64,000 nucleotides of DNA from Nocardioides panacisoli (GCF_019448235.1 NZ_CP080409.1:62001-126000); one strand, 5' to 3'. Shown: positions 24,251 through 33,225, numbered from the stretch's first letter. Numbers and translations: made by a program. The notes: generated by a model from the letters alone, not told the origin.

Positions 24251-24979
24251 TCAGCGCAGCGAGTACGTCGCGAGCGAGACGCCGACGTAGTGCGCGGCGA
24301 ACGCGAGGATCGTGAAGGAGTGGAACACCTCGTGGAAGCCGAACCACCGCGGGGAGGGGTCGGGCCACTTCAGGCCGTAGACCAGGCCGCCGAAGGTGTA
24401 GAGCGCGCCGCCGACGCAGATCAGCACGAACACGGCGACGCCGATGCCGACGCCGAGGGCCAGGGCGCCGTCGAGGAACTGCGGGATGAAGAACACCGCC
24501 GCCCAGCCGAGCGCGATGTAGATCGGTGCGGACAGGCCCCGCGGGTGGTGGGGCCACAGCACCTTCAGTGCAATGCCGCTCAGGGCGCCGCCCCACACGA
24601 CCGAGAGCAGCGTGATGCGCTCCCAGCCGTCCAGCAGGATCAGGCTGAAGGGCGTGTAGGACCCGGCGATCAGCAGGAAGATGTTGGAGTGGTCGAAGCG
24701 CTTGAGGAACAACCAGACCCGCGGTGACCACGTGCCGCGGTGGTAGATCGCGGAGACCCCGAAGAGCAGCATCGCCGAGACGGCGTACAGCGTGGAGCCG
24801 ATGCGGGTCGTCGCGGTCGGGGAGAGGGCGATGAGCACGATGCCGGCGGCGAGCACCAGTGGCGTGGTGCCCAGGTGCAGCCAGCCGCGCAGCTTGGGCT
24901 TGACCTCCTCGTAGCGGTCGTGGAGGTGACCGACCTTCGCCCGCACGGCCTCGTTCGCGTGCTGCAGCGCCTGGTTCAT
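24251..24979 (-). CDS. Hemolysin III / YqfA family membrane protein
   Basis: This is a 242-residue integral membrane protein with seven hydrophobic segments. Family hallmarks are SAIYHRGTW (about residues 75-83), FDHSNIFLLIAGSYTPF (about 95-111) and a C-terminal HEVFHSFTILAFAAHY with the conserved histidines of the HlyIII/PAQR fold, probably metal-binding. The function in bacteria is unclear despite the name. ATG 24979 is preferred over an upstream in-frame start at 25042, which would add 21 residues lacking family character and reach the iron box. Confidence 0.85.
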   Translation of the reverse strand: MNQALQHANEAVRAKVGHLHDRYEEVKPKLRGWLHLGTTPLVLAAGIVLIALSPTATTRIGSTLYAVSAMLLFGVSAIYHRGTWSPRVWLFLKRFDHSNIFLLIAGSYTPFSLILLDGWERITLLSVVWGGALSGIALKVLWPHHPRGLSAPIYIALGWAAVFFIPQFLDGALALGVGIGVAVFVLICVGGALYTFGGLVYGLKWPDPSPRWFGFHEVFHSFTILAFAAHYVGVSLATYSLR

Positions 24980-25043
24980 GCCCCGGAGCCTACCGGGGGC
25001 GGCCCCGTGCGGACGGCGGTTGTCCCTTCCCGCGGATCGCATG

Positions 25044-25062
25044 CGAGGATAGGCAACCCTAA
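25044..25062 (+). promoter_or_regulatory. DtxR/IdeR-type iron box upstream of the siderophore importer
   Basis: The 19 bases match 14 positions of the DtxR/IdeR consensus TTAGGTTAGGCTAACCTAA. The site ends 27 bases before the first permease start, where a bound iron-loaded repressor would block transcription. It implies induction under iron limitation. Confidence 0.75.
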
Positions 25063-25089
25063 GTAAGTCGACCTGTTGCAGAGGACCCC

Positions 25090-26157
25090 ATGACCACCAC
25101 GCGACCGGCCCCCGAGGTCGAGCGGGCAGCGCCGCGTGCGGGCCGCTCCTTCGGCGCCTCGCTGGGACGCGTCGGCCTGGTCGCGGTCGTGCTGCTCGCC
25201 GCCCTCGTCGCAGTGTCGGTCGCCAGCCTGGCCTGGGGGGTGCGCGACATCGGGTTCGGCACCGTGGTCCGTGCGCTCGTCGCGCCGGAGGAGGGCAACC
25301 CCCTGCACTCGGTCGTGCGCGACCAGCGCCTGGTCCGCACGCTGATCGGGCTCGCCGCCGGCGCCGCGCTCGGGGTGTCGGGCGCCTTGCTGCAGGGCCT
25401 GACCCGCAACCCGATCGCCGATCCCGGACTGCTGGGCATCAACGCCGGTGCCTCCCTGGCGGTCATCGTGGCCATCGCCGTGTTCGGCATCGGCCAGCCC
25501 GCCGGCTTCGTCTGGTTCGCCTTCGCCGGCGCCGCGGCCGCCGCCGCCGTGGTGTACGGCGCCGCCTCGGTCGGGCGCGACGGTGCGACGCCGGTCAAGC
25601 TCGCCCTCATCGGGGCCGCGGTCACCGCCTCGTCCACCTCGGTCATCACCATGGTCCTCCTCACCGACTTCCAGGTGACGGCGGCGTACCGCTTCTGGCA
25701 GGTCGGTGCGCTGGTCAACCGACCCCCCGACACCCTGGTGACGGTGCTGCCCTTCATCGTGGTCGGGCTGCTGCTCGCCGCCGGCGCCGCACGTTTCCTC
25801 AACGCCATGGCGCTGGGGGAGGACATGGCGCGGGGCCTGGGGCAGCACGTCGGCCGCGGCCGCGCCCTCACCCTGGTCGCCGCGGTGCTCCTGGCCGGCG
25901 CGGCGACCAGCCTCGTCGGGCCGATCGCCTTCGTCGGGCTGATGGTGCCCCACGCCGCGCGAGCCATGGTCGGCCTGGACCACCGCCGGATGCTGCCGAT
26001 CTCCGCGCTCCTCGGGCCGGTCGTGCTGCTCGCCGCCGACGTGCTGGGCCGGCTGGTGGTGCAGCCGAGCGAGCTCGAGGCCGGGCTGGTCGCTGCCGCG
26101 GTCGGCGCGCCGGTGCTGATCGTGCTCATCCGTCGCAAGGGAGGTGGGGGACTGTGA
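25090..26157 (+). CDS. Iron-siderophore ABC transporter permease (FecCD family)
   Basis: This is a 355-residue permease with about nine to ten hydrophobic segments. FecCD signatures include RLVRTLIGLAAGAALGVSGA, LLQGLTRNPIADPGLLGI and a late GPIAFVGLMVPHAAR loop that contacts the ATPase. It would move ferric siderophore across the cytoplasmic membrane as a heterodimer with the next gene product. It is the first gene of a permease-permease-ATPase-binding-protein order under an iron box. Its TGA overlaps the GTG start of the second permease. Confidence 0.93.
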   Translation: MTTTRPAPEVERAAPRAGRSFGASLGRVGLVAVVLLAALVAVSVASLAWGVRDIGFGTVVRALVAPEEGNPLHSVVRDQRLVRTLIGLAAGAALGVSGALLQGLTRNPIADPGLLGINAGASLAVIVAIAVFGIGQPAGFVWFAFAGAAAAAAVVYGAASVGRDGATPVKLALIGAAVTASSTSVITMVLLTDFQVTAAYRFWQVGALVNRPPDTLVTVLPFIVVGLLLAAGAARFLNAMALGEDMARGLGQHVGRGRALTLVAAVLLAGAATSLVGPIAFVGLMVPHAARAMVGLDHRRMLPISALLGPVVLLAADVLGRLVVQPSELEAGLVAAAVGAPVLIVLIRRKGGGGL

Positions 26158-27230
26158 CCGCCACCCTGGCCGGCGACGAGGTCGGCACCGACCGCCACGC
26201 CGCGGCGCTGGACGGCATCCGGCGTACCGAGCGGCGGCGCCGTACGCGCCGCCTGGTGGTGGCCGTGCTGCTGTTCGCCGTCACCGTCGGGTCGGTGGTC
26301 GTCGCGCTCAACTTCGGCGAGATCACCCTCGAGCCGGGGGAGGTGCTGGCGGTCGCGCTCGGCGGCGGCGAGGAGGTCTCGCGCCTGGTGCTGCTGGAGT
26401 TCCGGCTGCCGCGCATCCTGCTGGCGGCGTTGATCGGGATCGGCTTCGGCCTGTCCGGGGCCCTGTTCCAGAGCGTGCTGCGCAACCCGCTCGCCAGCCC
26501 CGACATCATCGGCATCTCCCAGGGCGCGACCGTCGGTGCCGTCACCGGCACGCTGGCGCTCGGCCTGACCTCGGGCATCGCCGTCCAGGCGCTGGCCTTC
26601 GTCGGCGCCCTCACCGTCGCCGCGCTCAACTTCCTCGTCGCGTGGCGGGGCGGGCTCACCGGCCAGCGCTTCGTGCTGTGCGGGATCGCGCTCGCCTTCG
26701 CGTGCACCAGCGCCATCGGGTACCTGCTGACCCGCACCGAGGTCCGCGACGCCCAGGCGGCCATCGCCTGGATGGCCGGCAGCGTCGGGTCGGCCGACTA
26801 CGACGTCATCGCCCGGACGGCGATCGCGCTGGTCGTGCTCGTGCCGGCCGCCCTGTGGCTCGCCTCCCGGCTGGGCATGCTCGAGATGGGTGACGACGTC
26901 GCGTCGGCGCTCGGGGTCGCCGCGGTCCGCATCCGGATCGTGGCCATCGGCGTCGGCGTGCTGCTCGCCGCCGTGGCCACCGCCGCCGCGGGCCCGGTGC
27001 CCTTCATCGCGCTCACTGCCGCGCCGATCGCCCGGCGCCTGGTCGGCGACGGCCGGGTGGCGCTGTGGCACAGCGCGCTGGTCGGGGCGACCATCGCCGT
27101 CGTCGCCGACCTGGTGGCCCAGAACGCACTCGACGACGCCCAGGTGCCCGTCGGCGTGATCACCGGCCTCATCGGCGGGCCGTACCTGATCTGGGTGCTG
27201 TCCCTGTCCCAGCGAGCCCGGAGGGGCTGA
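26154..27230 (+). CDS. Iron-siderophore ABC transporter permease (FecCD family), second subunit
   Basis: This is a 358-residue second permease. It shows EFRLPRILLAALIGIGFGLS, GALFQSVLRNPLASPDIIGI and the coupling loop GPVPFIALTAAPIARRL. The N-terminal ~40 residues are cytoplasmic and arginine-rich, and precede the first membrane segment. The GTG start overlaps the previous stop (GTGA) and its TGA overlaps the ATPase ATG, so the three membrane-complex genes are translationally coupled. Confidence 0.93.
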   Translation: MTATLAGDEVGTDRHAAALDGIRRTERRRRTRRLVVAVLLFAVTVGSVVVALNFGEITLEPGEVLAVALGGGEEVSRLVLLEFRLPRILLAALIGIGFGLSGALFQSVLRNPLASPDIIGISQGATVGAVTGTLALGLTSGIAVQALAFVGALTVAALNFLVAWRGGLTGQRFVLCGIALAFACTSAIGYLLTRTEVRDAQAAIAWMAGSVGSADYDVIARTAIALVVLVPAALWLASRLGMLEMGDDVASALGVAAVRIRIVAIGVGVLLAAVATAAAGPVPFIALTAAPIARRLVGDGRVALWHSALVGATIAVVADLVAQNALDDAQVPVGVITGLIGGPYLIWVLSLSQRARRG

Positions 27231-28030
27231 TGACCACCTCACTGACCGCGGAGAACCTCGTGCTCGGCTACGACCGGCACGACGTCGTGCACGACCTGAC
27301 CCTCGCCGTCCCCACCGGACGCGTGACGGCCATCGTCGGTGCCAACGGCTGCGGCAAGTCCACGCTGCTCCGCGGGCTCTCCCGCCTGCTGCGTCCCCGT
27401 GCCGGCCGGGTCCTGCTGGGCGAGCAGGAGCTGCACCGGATGAGCCACGCCGCCGTCGCGCGACACGTGGGCCTGCTGCCGCAGCAGCCGATCGCGCCGG
27501 AGGGCATCACCGTCGCCGACCTCGTCTCCCGGGGTCGCTATCCGCACCAGGGCATGTTCAGTCGCTGGGTCGGCGAGGACGACGCGATCGTGGCCGACGC
27601 GATGACCCGGACCGGCATCAGTGACCTCGCCGAGCGTCGCATCGACGAGCTCTCCGGCGGGCAGCGCCAGCGCGTGTGGATCGCGATGGTGCTCGCCCAG
27701 CAGCCGGAGGTCCTGCTGCTCGACGAGCCGACGACGTACCTCGACGTGGCCCACCAGGTCGAGATCCTGGACCTGCTGCGCGAGGTCAACGGCGAGCGCG
27801 GCACGACCGTGGTGATGGTGCTGCACGAACTCAACCTCGCGGCGCGGTACGCCGACCACATGGTCGTGATGACCAACGGACGCATCCACGCCGAGGGCGC
27901 GCCGGGGGAGGTGCTGACCGAGGCCACCGTGCGCGATGCCTTCGGCCTGGATGCCGTCGTGGCGCCCGATCCGGTGACCGCGGGGCCGATGGTCGTCCCA
28001 CGATGCGGCCCACCGTCCCGCGTGTATTAA
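27230..28030 (+). CDS. Iron-siderophore ABC transporter ATP-binding protein
   Basis: This is a 266-residue ATPase of the FepC/FecE type. It has Walker A GANGCGKST (about residues 37-45), Q-loop LLPQQP (about 84), signature LSGGQRQR (about 142-149), Walker B VLLLDEPTTYLD (about 161-172) and the switch His in VLHELN. It powers the two upstream permeases. The stop codon TAA forms the first bases of a second iron box, placing the operon's end and the next gene's control region on top of each other. Confidence 0.95.
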   Translation: MTTSLTAENLVLGYDRHDVVHDLTLAVPTGRVTAIVGANGCGKSTLLRGLSRLLRPRAGRVLLGEQELHRMSHAAVARHVGLLPQQPIAPEGITVADLVSRGRYPHQGMFSRWVGEDDAIVADAMTRTGISDLAERRIDELSGGQRQRVWIAMVLAQQPEVLLLDEPTTYLDVAHQVEILDLLREVNGERGTTVVMVLHELNLAARYADHMVVMTNGRIHAEGAPGEVLTEATVRDAFGLDAVVAPDPVTAGPMVVPRCGPPSRVY

Positions 28031-28046
28031 GGTTAGGCTTACCAAA
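28028..28046 (+). promoter_or_regulatory. Second DtxR/IdeR-type iron box, before the binding-protein gene
   Basis: The sequence matches 16 of 19 positions of TTAGGTTAGGCTAACCTAA. It starts in the stop codon of the ATPase gene and ends 27 bases before the lipoprotein start, the same spacing as the first box to its gene. The solute-binding protein may therefore have its own iron-regulated promoter and be made in excess. Confidence 0.8.
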
Positions 28047-28073
28047 GGTCGCTCCGGCGACGAATCGACGAGA

Positions 28074-29138
28074 ATGGGGATGCCGGTGTCCACTGCCCGC
28101 ACCTACCGACGCCGTGCCACGCGCGTCGGAACCGCAACCATCCTGAGCACCGCACTGCTGGCCTTCGCCGCCTGCGGCAGCGACTCCGGTGGCGGCGACG
28201 ACACCGCCGCCGACGGTGGCGGCGAGTTCAGCGAGGTCACCCTCGAGCACGCCTTCGGCGAGACGACCATCAGCGAGGAGCCCACCTCGGTCGTGACCCT
28301 GGGCTGGGGATCCTCCGAGGCCGCGATGGCCCTGGGCACCATCCCCAGCGCCATCGAGATCCAGGAGTACGGCGGCAACGAGGAGGGCGTCCTGCCCTGG
28401 GTCGAGGAGGAGCTGACCGCCCAGGACGCCGACACCCCGACCCTGCTGCCCTCGACCAACGCCGGCGACCCGGCGTACGAGGAGATCCTCGCCGAGACCC
28501 CGGACCTGATCCTCGCGCCGTACTCCGGCATCACCGAGGAGCAGTACGAGAAGCTGGCCAAGATCGCCCCGACCGTCGCCTACCCCGAGGTGCCGTGGTC
28601 CACGCCGTGGCGCGACGTCATCCGCATCACCGGCGAGGCGCTGGGCAAGGCCGACCAGGCCGAGGAGCTGGTCACCGAGATCGACGGGGACCTGGCCGAG
28701 CAGGCCGAGGCACACCCCGAGTTCGAGGGCGTCAGCATCGCCACGTTGGCCGGCGACACGACGCAGTTCTACACCTACACCCCGGCCGACCCGCGGGCCG
28801 CGTTCCTGGAGGACCTCGGCTTCACGACCGCGCCGAGCGTGGAGGAGTTCGCCGAGACCGGTGAGGAGGGTGCGTTCTTCATCGGGTTCTCCTTCGAGAA
28901 GGCCGACCAGCTCACCTCCGACGTGCTGCTGACCTACATGGACTCCGAGGAGAACCAGCAGACACTGGAGGGCTCCGCGCCGTACCAGTCCATGGAGCAG
29001 GTCCAGGAGGGCACCGTCGCCCAGGTCGTGGGCCAGTCCTACGTCTCCTCGGTCAGCCCGCCGAACGCACTCTCGCTCCAGTGGGGCCTGCCCCACCTGA
29101 TCGAGCAGCTCGAGGGTGCGGTGGCGGACCTGTCCTGA
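28074..29138 (+). CDS. Iron-siderophore substrate-binding lipoprotein
   Basis: This is a 354-residue binding protein. The N-terminus has a basic patch, a hydrophobic core and a lipobox-like LLAFAAC, so Cys34 is the likely lipidated residue. A GSDSGGGDD linker follows. The body has PBP2-type features of siderophore-binding proteins: TISEEPTSVVTLGWGSSEA near the start of the fold and ETPDLILAPYSGITEEQYE in the middle. It captures the ferric siderophore outside the membrane for the upstream permease pair. In-frame starts at 28080 and 28086 are also possible. Confidence 0.92.
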   Translation: MGMPVSTARTYRRRATRVGTATILSTALLAFAACGSDSGGGDDTAADGGGEFSEVTLEHAFGETTISEEPTSVVTLGWGSSEAAMALGTIPSAIEIQEYGGNEEGVLPWVEEELTAQDADTPTLLPSTNAGDPAYEEILAETPDLILAPYSGITEEQYEKLAKIAPTVAYPEVPWSTPWRDVIRITGEALGKADQAEELVTEIDGDLAEQAEAHPEFEGVSIATLAGDTTQFYTYTPADPRAAFLEDLGFTTAPSVEEFAETGEEGAFFIGFSFEKADQLTSDVLLTYMDSEENQQTLEGSAPYQSMEQVQEGTVAQVVGQSYVSSVSPPNALSLQWGLPHLIEQLEGAVADLS

Positions 29139-29152
29139 CCGGGTCACCCGCC

Positions 29153-29200
29153 GCACGCACCGGCGCCCGCCCCCGAGGGGAGCGGGCGCCGAGTGCGTGC
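29153..29200. terminator. Strong bidirectional hairpin terminator
   Basis: An inner stem CGGCGCCCGC (29161-29170) pairs with GCGGGCGCCG (29182-29191). An outer stem GCACGCAC (29153-29160) pairs with GTGCGTGC (29193-29200), with one bulged A. This 18-pair hairpin fills the gap between two convergent genes and has no long U tract, as is common in high-GC actinobacteria. Confidence 0.8.
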
Positions 29201-29210
29201 GGGACGAGCC

Positions 29211-30239
29211 TCAGTGGGTGTGCGGGGGTACGCCGCCCTCGGACGGCTGCACGATGACGAAGCCGCGGCCGTTGAACGCGACCTGGAAGGCCTCGCCCGA
29301 GCCGCGACCCACCAGCGAGCCCGCGGTCATCGTGGACTTGATCGAGGTCTGCAGCTCGATCGACCACGCCACCAGCGCCTGGGCGTCGGCGAAGGTCGGC
29401 GCCTCACCCGCGTCGAGCACCACCGGGTCGCCCTCGGTGGTGATGGCCACCCACCCGGTGCCGCGCAGCGTGGTGTTGAACAGGCCGCCGGCGGCCATGC
29501 TGCCGCCCTTGACCCGCTCGATGTTCCAGTCCAGCGAGGCCGAGAACGCCAGCACGTTGTCGCCGTTGATCGAGATGCCGGAGTTGGCGAGCCGCAGGAT
29601 GTGGACCCGCTTCTGCGTGTCGGCCAGGAACGCGTCGCCCTGTCCCTCGACCCGCATCAGCGACAGGCCCTCACCGGTGAACGCCTTCTTCAGGAACTTC
29701 CCGGCACCGCCGCCCTGGTAGTTGAACGTGACCGGCCCCTGGTAGGCGACCATCGCGCCCTGGCGCGCCATGAACGGCTCGGCGAGGCGGACGCGCAGCA
29801 TCTTGTCGTTCTGCAGCATCGGACCCGGGGCCGAGCTGGTCGTCTCCCCGTAGCGACCGTCGATCAGGTCCCCGGAGATGCCGCCCGCACTCGCCGTCGG
29901 CTGGTGCCCGGCCGTGACCGGCGCGGCCGCAGCAGCCGCCTCGGCCACCGGCGTCTCGGTCGCCTCGTGCGCGGTCGCGGTGTCCTCGGCGACCGGAGCG
30001 GTCGCGGTGTCCTCGGCCACCTGCTCCCCGCCGTACCTCGCGGCGTACGCCGGATCGCCGCCGTGCGGGTCGTGCCCGTAGGAGACCTCCTGGGCAGCAC
30101 CGGTGTCCGGGCCGGGGGCGTCGAGCGGGTCGGTCGCCTGGACGCCTGCGTCGGCGACGTGCTCGGTCCACTGGTTGCCGTCCCAGTAGCGCAGCTCGTG
30201 CTTGCCGGTCGGGTCCGGGTGCCAGTCGGCTGGGATCAT
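29211..30239 (-). CDS. DUF2510-AIM24 family protein
   Basis: This is a 342-residue protein. Residues ~4-28 are a DUF2510 motif (WHPDPTGKHELRYWDGNQWT), a short domain typical of actinobacterial membrane or surface-associated proteins. A low-complexity Ala/Thr/Glu-rich linker with repeated VAEDTATA units (about 73-115) follows, then an AIM24 domain of about 200 residues (LAEPFMARQGAMVAYQG, NTTLRGTGWVAI, GRGSGEAFQVAF). The biochemical role of bacterial AIM24 proteins is unknown. It is a single gene, divergent from the prenyltransferase gene and convergent with the siderophore operon. Confidence 0.85.
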   Translation of the reverse strand: MIPADWHPDPTGKHELRYWDGNQWTEHVADAGVQATDPLDAPGPDTGAAQEVSYGHDPHGGDPAYAARYGGEQVAEDTATAPVAEDTATAHEATETPVAEAAAAAAPVTAGHQPTASAGGISGDLIDGRYGETTSSAPGPMLQNDKMLRVRLAEPFMARQGAMVAYQGPVTFNYQGGGAGKFLKKAFTGEGLSLMRVEGQGDAFLADTQKRVHILRLANSGISINGDNVLAFSASLDWNIERVKGGSMAAGGLFNTTLRGTGWVAITTEGDPVVLDAGEAPTFADAQALVAWSIELQTSIKSTMTAGSLVGRGSGEAFQVAFNGRGFVIVQPSEGGVPPHTH

Positions 30240-30342
30240 CGGGAACTACCTCTCTGGGTGTCTAGGGCCTTCCGGATGGGTGCCGGGCTCATCGTGTCAG
30301 GCTCACCCAACGCCGCGGAAGCACCTCGCGCACCCGGTGTCC

Positions 30343-30348
30343 TAACCT
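30343..30348 (+). promoter_or_regulatory. -10 box TAACCT for a leaderless transcript
   Basis: TAACCT ends seven bases before the GTG start of the prenyltransferase gene, so transcription should begin at or next to the start codon. No ribosome site precedes the gene, which fits a leaderless mRNA. Confidence 0.5.
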
Positions 30349-30355
30349 TGGGCCC

Positions 30356-31129
30356 GTGGCGGACTGGAAGCGCGGACTGCGGCGGGTGCTCTATCCGGCC
30401 TACGAGGCCCGGATGGTGCGTCGGCTGCCCGACAACCTCCCGCAACACGTCGGCGTGATGCTCGACGGCAACCGCCGGTGGGCCCGCGCCGTGGGCCGCG
30501 ACACCGCCCACGGCCACCGCGCCGGTGCGGCGAACATCGAACCCTTCCTGGGCTGGTGCGAGGAGATCGGCATCGAGGTGGTCACGCTGTGGCTGCTCTC
30601 CACCGACAACGTCAACCGGTCCCTCCACGAGCTCGAGCCGCTGCTGGAGATCATCGCCGACGTCGTCGACTCGCTCGCCGACGCGGGGCGCTGGCGACTG
30701 CACCTGGTCGGTGCGCTCGACCTCCTCCCGGCCGCGACGGCCGAGCGGCTCAAGCTCGCGGCCGCCCGCACCGAGGAGGTCGACGGACTCCTGGTCAACG
30801 TCGCCGTCGGGTACGGCGGCCGGCGCGAGATCGCCGACGCCGTCCGCTCGCTGCTCACCGAGCACGCGGAGAAGGGCACCACCCTGGAGGAGCTGGCCCA
30901 GCTCATCGACGTCGAGCACATCGCCGAGCACCTCTACACCAAGGGACAGCCCGACCCGGACCTGGTCATCCGCACCTCCGGCGAGCAGCGCCTCGGCGGG
31001 TTCCTGCTGTGGCAGAGCGCGAAGTCGGAGTTCTACTTCTGCGAGGCCTACTGGCCCGAGTTCCGGCGCGTGGACTTCCTCCGCGCCATCCGCGCCTACG
31101 CCCACCGCGAACGCCGCTTCGGCACCTGA
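30356..31129 (+). CDS. uppS: Isoprenyl transferase (cis-prenyltransferase)
   Basis: This is a 257-residue enzyme of the UPP synthase family. It condenses isopentenyl diphosphate onto an allylic primer to give Z-prenyl diphosphates, lipid carriers for wall polymers. Signatures are HVGVMLDGNRRWAR (about 31-44, with the catalytic Asp), the TLWLLSTDNVNR region, and the C-terminal DPDLVIRTSGEQRLGGFLLW and SEFYFCEAYWPEF. It may be the short-chain Z-farnesyl type, as in mycobacteria, which encode more than one such enzyme; chain length cannot be read here. The GTG start fits a leaderless transcript. Confidence 0.92.
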   Translation: MADWKRGLRRVLYPAYEARMVRRLPDNLPQHVGVMLDGNRRWARAVGRDTAHGHRAGAANIEPFLGWCEEIGIEVVTLWLLSTDNVNRSLHELEPLLEIIADVVDSLADAGRWRLHLVGALDLLPAATAERLKLAAARTEEVDGLLVNVAVGYGGRREIADAVRSLLTEHAEKGTTLEELAQLIDVEHIAEHLYTKGQPDPDLVIRTSGEQRLGGFLLWQSAKSEFYFCEAYWPEFRRVDFLRAIRAYAHRERRFGT

Positions 31130-31180
31130 GGGCGCGGGTGCCTCCGTCGCGCGGGGGATCCGCGCCGTCCGCTCTCCGCC

Positions 31181-31186
31181 TACGGT
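31181..31186 (+). promoter_or_regulatory. -10 box TACGGT for a leaderless transcript
   Basis: TACGGT ends six bases before the GTG start of the sensor kinase gene. No ribosome site is visible in the 63-base gap after the prenyltransferase gene. Confidence 0.45.
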
Positions 31187-31192
31187 GGGGCC

Positions 31193-32569
31193 GTGGACAC
31201 GACGATCCCCCAGCGGCTGAGCGGCTTCTTCGCGCTGGACGACGACTGGGAGCGCCGGGGCGGGGTGGCACCGCGCGACTGGGTCGTCGGTGGTGCGATG
31301 TTCGTCGTCGCGATGGTGATGCTCGAGCTCGTCCGCAGCGTCGGGGGCCTGACGGAGGTGGACGAGCCGCGGTGGGTGCAGTGGCTGGCGGTGGCCTCCG
31401 GTGCCGCGCTGCTGGTCCTGCGCCGCCGCTGGCCGCTGGTCGTGGCGCTGCTCGCCTCGGCCCACATGTTCGTCATCGGCCTGTGGATGCCGGAGGTGAT
31501 GGCGCAGCTGTCGTTGCAGATCGTCTACTTCGTCGCGATCTTCTCCGGCGTGGCCTGGGCGCGGAGCCGCCGCCACGTCGCCGTCGTCGTCGGCGCCATC
31601 GTGCTGTTCATGTTCGCGTGGCTCGCCTGGATGTTCGCGCTGGGCACCTGGGTCGACGACTTCCGCGCCAACGCCGACCTCGACGGTGAGCGTCCCGGCC
31701 CGCTGGGGCCGGTGACGGCCGGTGTCCTCATCACCTCGCTGGTCAACCTGCTCTACTTCGGCGGCGCGGTGATCGGCGGCCAGGTCGCCTGGCGCAGTGC
31801 CCGGCAGCGTGCCGACCTGGCCGACCAGGCCGCCACCATCGCCGAGCAGTCCGACCAGCTGCAGCGGCACGCGGTGGTGGAGGAGCGGCTCCGGATCGCC
31901 CGCGAGCTGCACGACGTCGTGGCCCACCACGTGTCGGTGATCGGGATCCAGGCGGCGGCCGGCCGCCGTGTCCTCGGCCGCGACGAGGCCGCCGTCGCCG
32001 AGGCGCTCGGCCACGTCGAGGCGTCCTCGCGGGAGGCGGTCGACCAGATGCGCAGCCTGGTCGGCACGTTGCGCGACCCGTCCCGCACGGGCGGCGACGG
32101 TCCGGACGAGTCGCGCGCACCCGAGCCGACGTTGCGCGACGTCGCCGCGCTGATCGCCGCCAGCAACGACCACGGGCTCACGGTCGACTACGACGTGGTG
32201 GCCGACACCCCCGAGGACCTCGAGCGGCTCCCGGCCGCCCTGGGCAACGCCGTGCACCGCACGGTGCAGGAGGCGCTGACCAACGTGCGACGCCACTCGA
32301 CCGCCGACCACGCCACGGTGGTGCTCCGGATCGTGCGTGCGGGCCGGTCGCCGTACGCCGAGGTCGAGGTCACCGACAACGGCCGCCCGCGGGTCGGCTC
32401 GACCGGCTCGGGACTCGGCCTGCTCGGTGTCCGCGAGCGCGTCGCTGCGGTCCGGGGCGAGGTCGAGATCGGGCCCCGCGCCGTCGGTGGGTTCCGGGTC
32501 CGGGTGCGGTTGCCGCTGACCTCCGCCGACGCCGGCCGGGACACCGCATCCCGGGCGGTGCAGGCATGA
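31193..32569 (+). CDS. NarL/DesK-type sensor histidine kinase
   Basis: This is a 458-residue membrane kinase with five to six hydrophobic segments in residues ~30-195, no large extracellular domain and a short coiled region. A HisKA_3 box follows, RIARELHDVVAHHVSVIGIQ, with the phospho-accepting His near residue 242. The HATPase domain shows VQEALTNVRRHS (N box), VTDNGRP and STGSGLGLLGVRERV (G box). It pairs with the regulator that starts four bases before its end. The ABC exporter downstream suggests a membrane-stress or antibiotic-type signal, which is inference. Confidence 0.92.
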   Translation: MDTTIPQRLSGFFALDDDWERRGGVAPRDWVVGGAMFVVAMVMLELVRSVGGLTEVDEPRWVQWLAVASGAALLVLRRRWPLVVALLASAHMFVIGLWMPEVMAQLSLQIVYFVAIFSGVAWARSRRHVAVVVGAIVLFMFAWLAWMFALGTWVDDFRANADLDGERPGPLGPVTAGVLITSLVNLLYFGGAVIGGQVAWRSARQRADLADQAATIAEQSDQLQRHAVVEERLRIARELHDVVAHHVSVIGIQAAAGRRVLGRDEAAVAEALGHVEASSREAVDQMRSLVGTLRDPSRTGGDGPDESRAPEPTLRDVAALIAASNDHGLTVDYDVVADTPEDLERLPAALGNAVHRTVQEALTNVRRHSTADHATVVLRIVRAGRSPYAEVEVTDNGRPRVGSTGSGLGLLGVRERVAAVRGEVEIGPRAVGGFRVRVRLPLTSADAGRDTASRAVQA

Positions 32570-33225
32570 CTCGTGTGCTGCTGGCCGACGACCAGCACCT
32601 GGTGCGCTCCGGCTTCCGCCTGATCCTGTCGGTGGAGGACGACATCGAGGTGGTCGGGGAGGCCGTCGACGGCGCCGACGCCGTGGCACAGGCCGCCGCC
32701 CACCGTCCCGACATCGTGCTGATGGACGTGCAGATGCCCGGCACCGACGGCATCGAGGCCACCCGCCGCATCGTCGCCGAGGGTCTGGCCCGGGTGATCA
32801 TGCTGACCACCTTCGACCGCGACGACTACCTCTTCGCCGCGCTCGAGGCCGGCGCCACCGGCTTCCTGCTCAAGAACGCCGACCCCCAGGCCCTCGTCGC
32901 CGCCGTACGCCGCGCCGCCGACGGGCACGCACTCCTCGCCCCGGAGGTGACGCTGCGCGTCATCGAGCGGATGACGGCCGAGCGGGCCGCCGAGCCGCCC
33001 GCGACCGACGCCCTGGAGCGCGCCGGCCTCACCGAGCGCGAGCGGGAGGTGCTCGTCCTGGTGGGGGAGGGGCTGAGCAACTCCGAGATCGCCGCCCGGC
33101 TCCACCTCGGCCCGGCGACGGTCAAGACCCACGTCTCGAGCTGCCTGGCCAAGCTCCACCTGCGCGACCGGGTGCAGGCGGTCGTGTGGGCGCACCGGCA
33201 CCGGCTCGTCCCCGCGGCGGAGTGA
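32566..33225 (+). CDS. NarL/LuxR-family response regulator
   Basis: This is a 219-residue regulator. The receiver has the acidic pair ADDQH (about residues 7-11), phospho-acceptor Asp in IVLMDVQMPG (about 54) and the conserved Lys in GFLLKNADP. The C-terminal LuxR helix-turn-helix reads LTEREREVLVLVGEGLSNSE followed by TVKTHVSS. It is coupled to the kinase gene by an ATGA overlap. The exporter genes behind it are its likely target. Confidence 0.94.
   Translation: MTRVLLADDQHLVRSGFRLILSVEDDIEVVGEAVDGADAVAQAAAHRPDIVLMDVQMPGTDGIEATRRIVAEGLARVIMLTTFDRDDYLFAALEAGATGFLLKNADPQALVAAVRRAADGHALLAPEVTLRVIERMTAERAAEPPATDALERAGLTEREREVLVLVGEGLSNSEIAARLHLGPATVKTHVSSCLAKLHLRDRVQAVVWAHRHRLVPAAE

Noticed and set aside
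25059..27242. 727-codon minus-strand frame across the permease genes
   Set aside because: It is a low-complexity shadow of two clear FecCD permeases.
32396..32420. GGCTCGACCGGCTCGGG as a further dispersed-repeat copy
   Set aside because: It encodes the conserved G box of the histidine kinase ATPase domain, so the similarity is explained by protein function.
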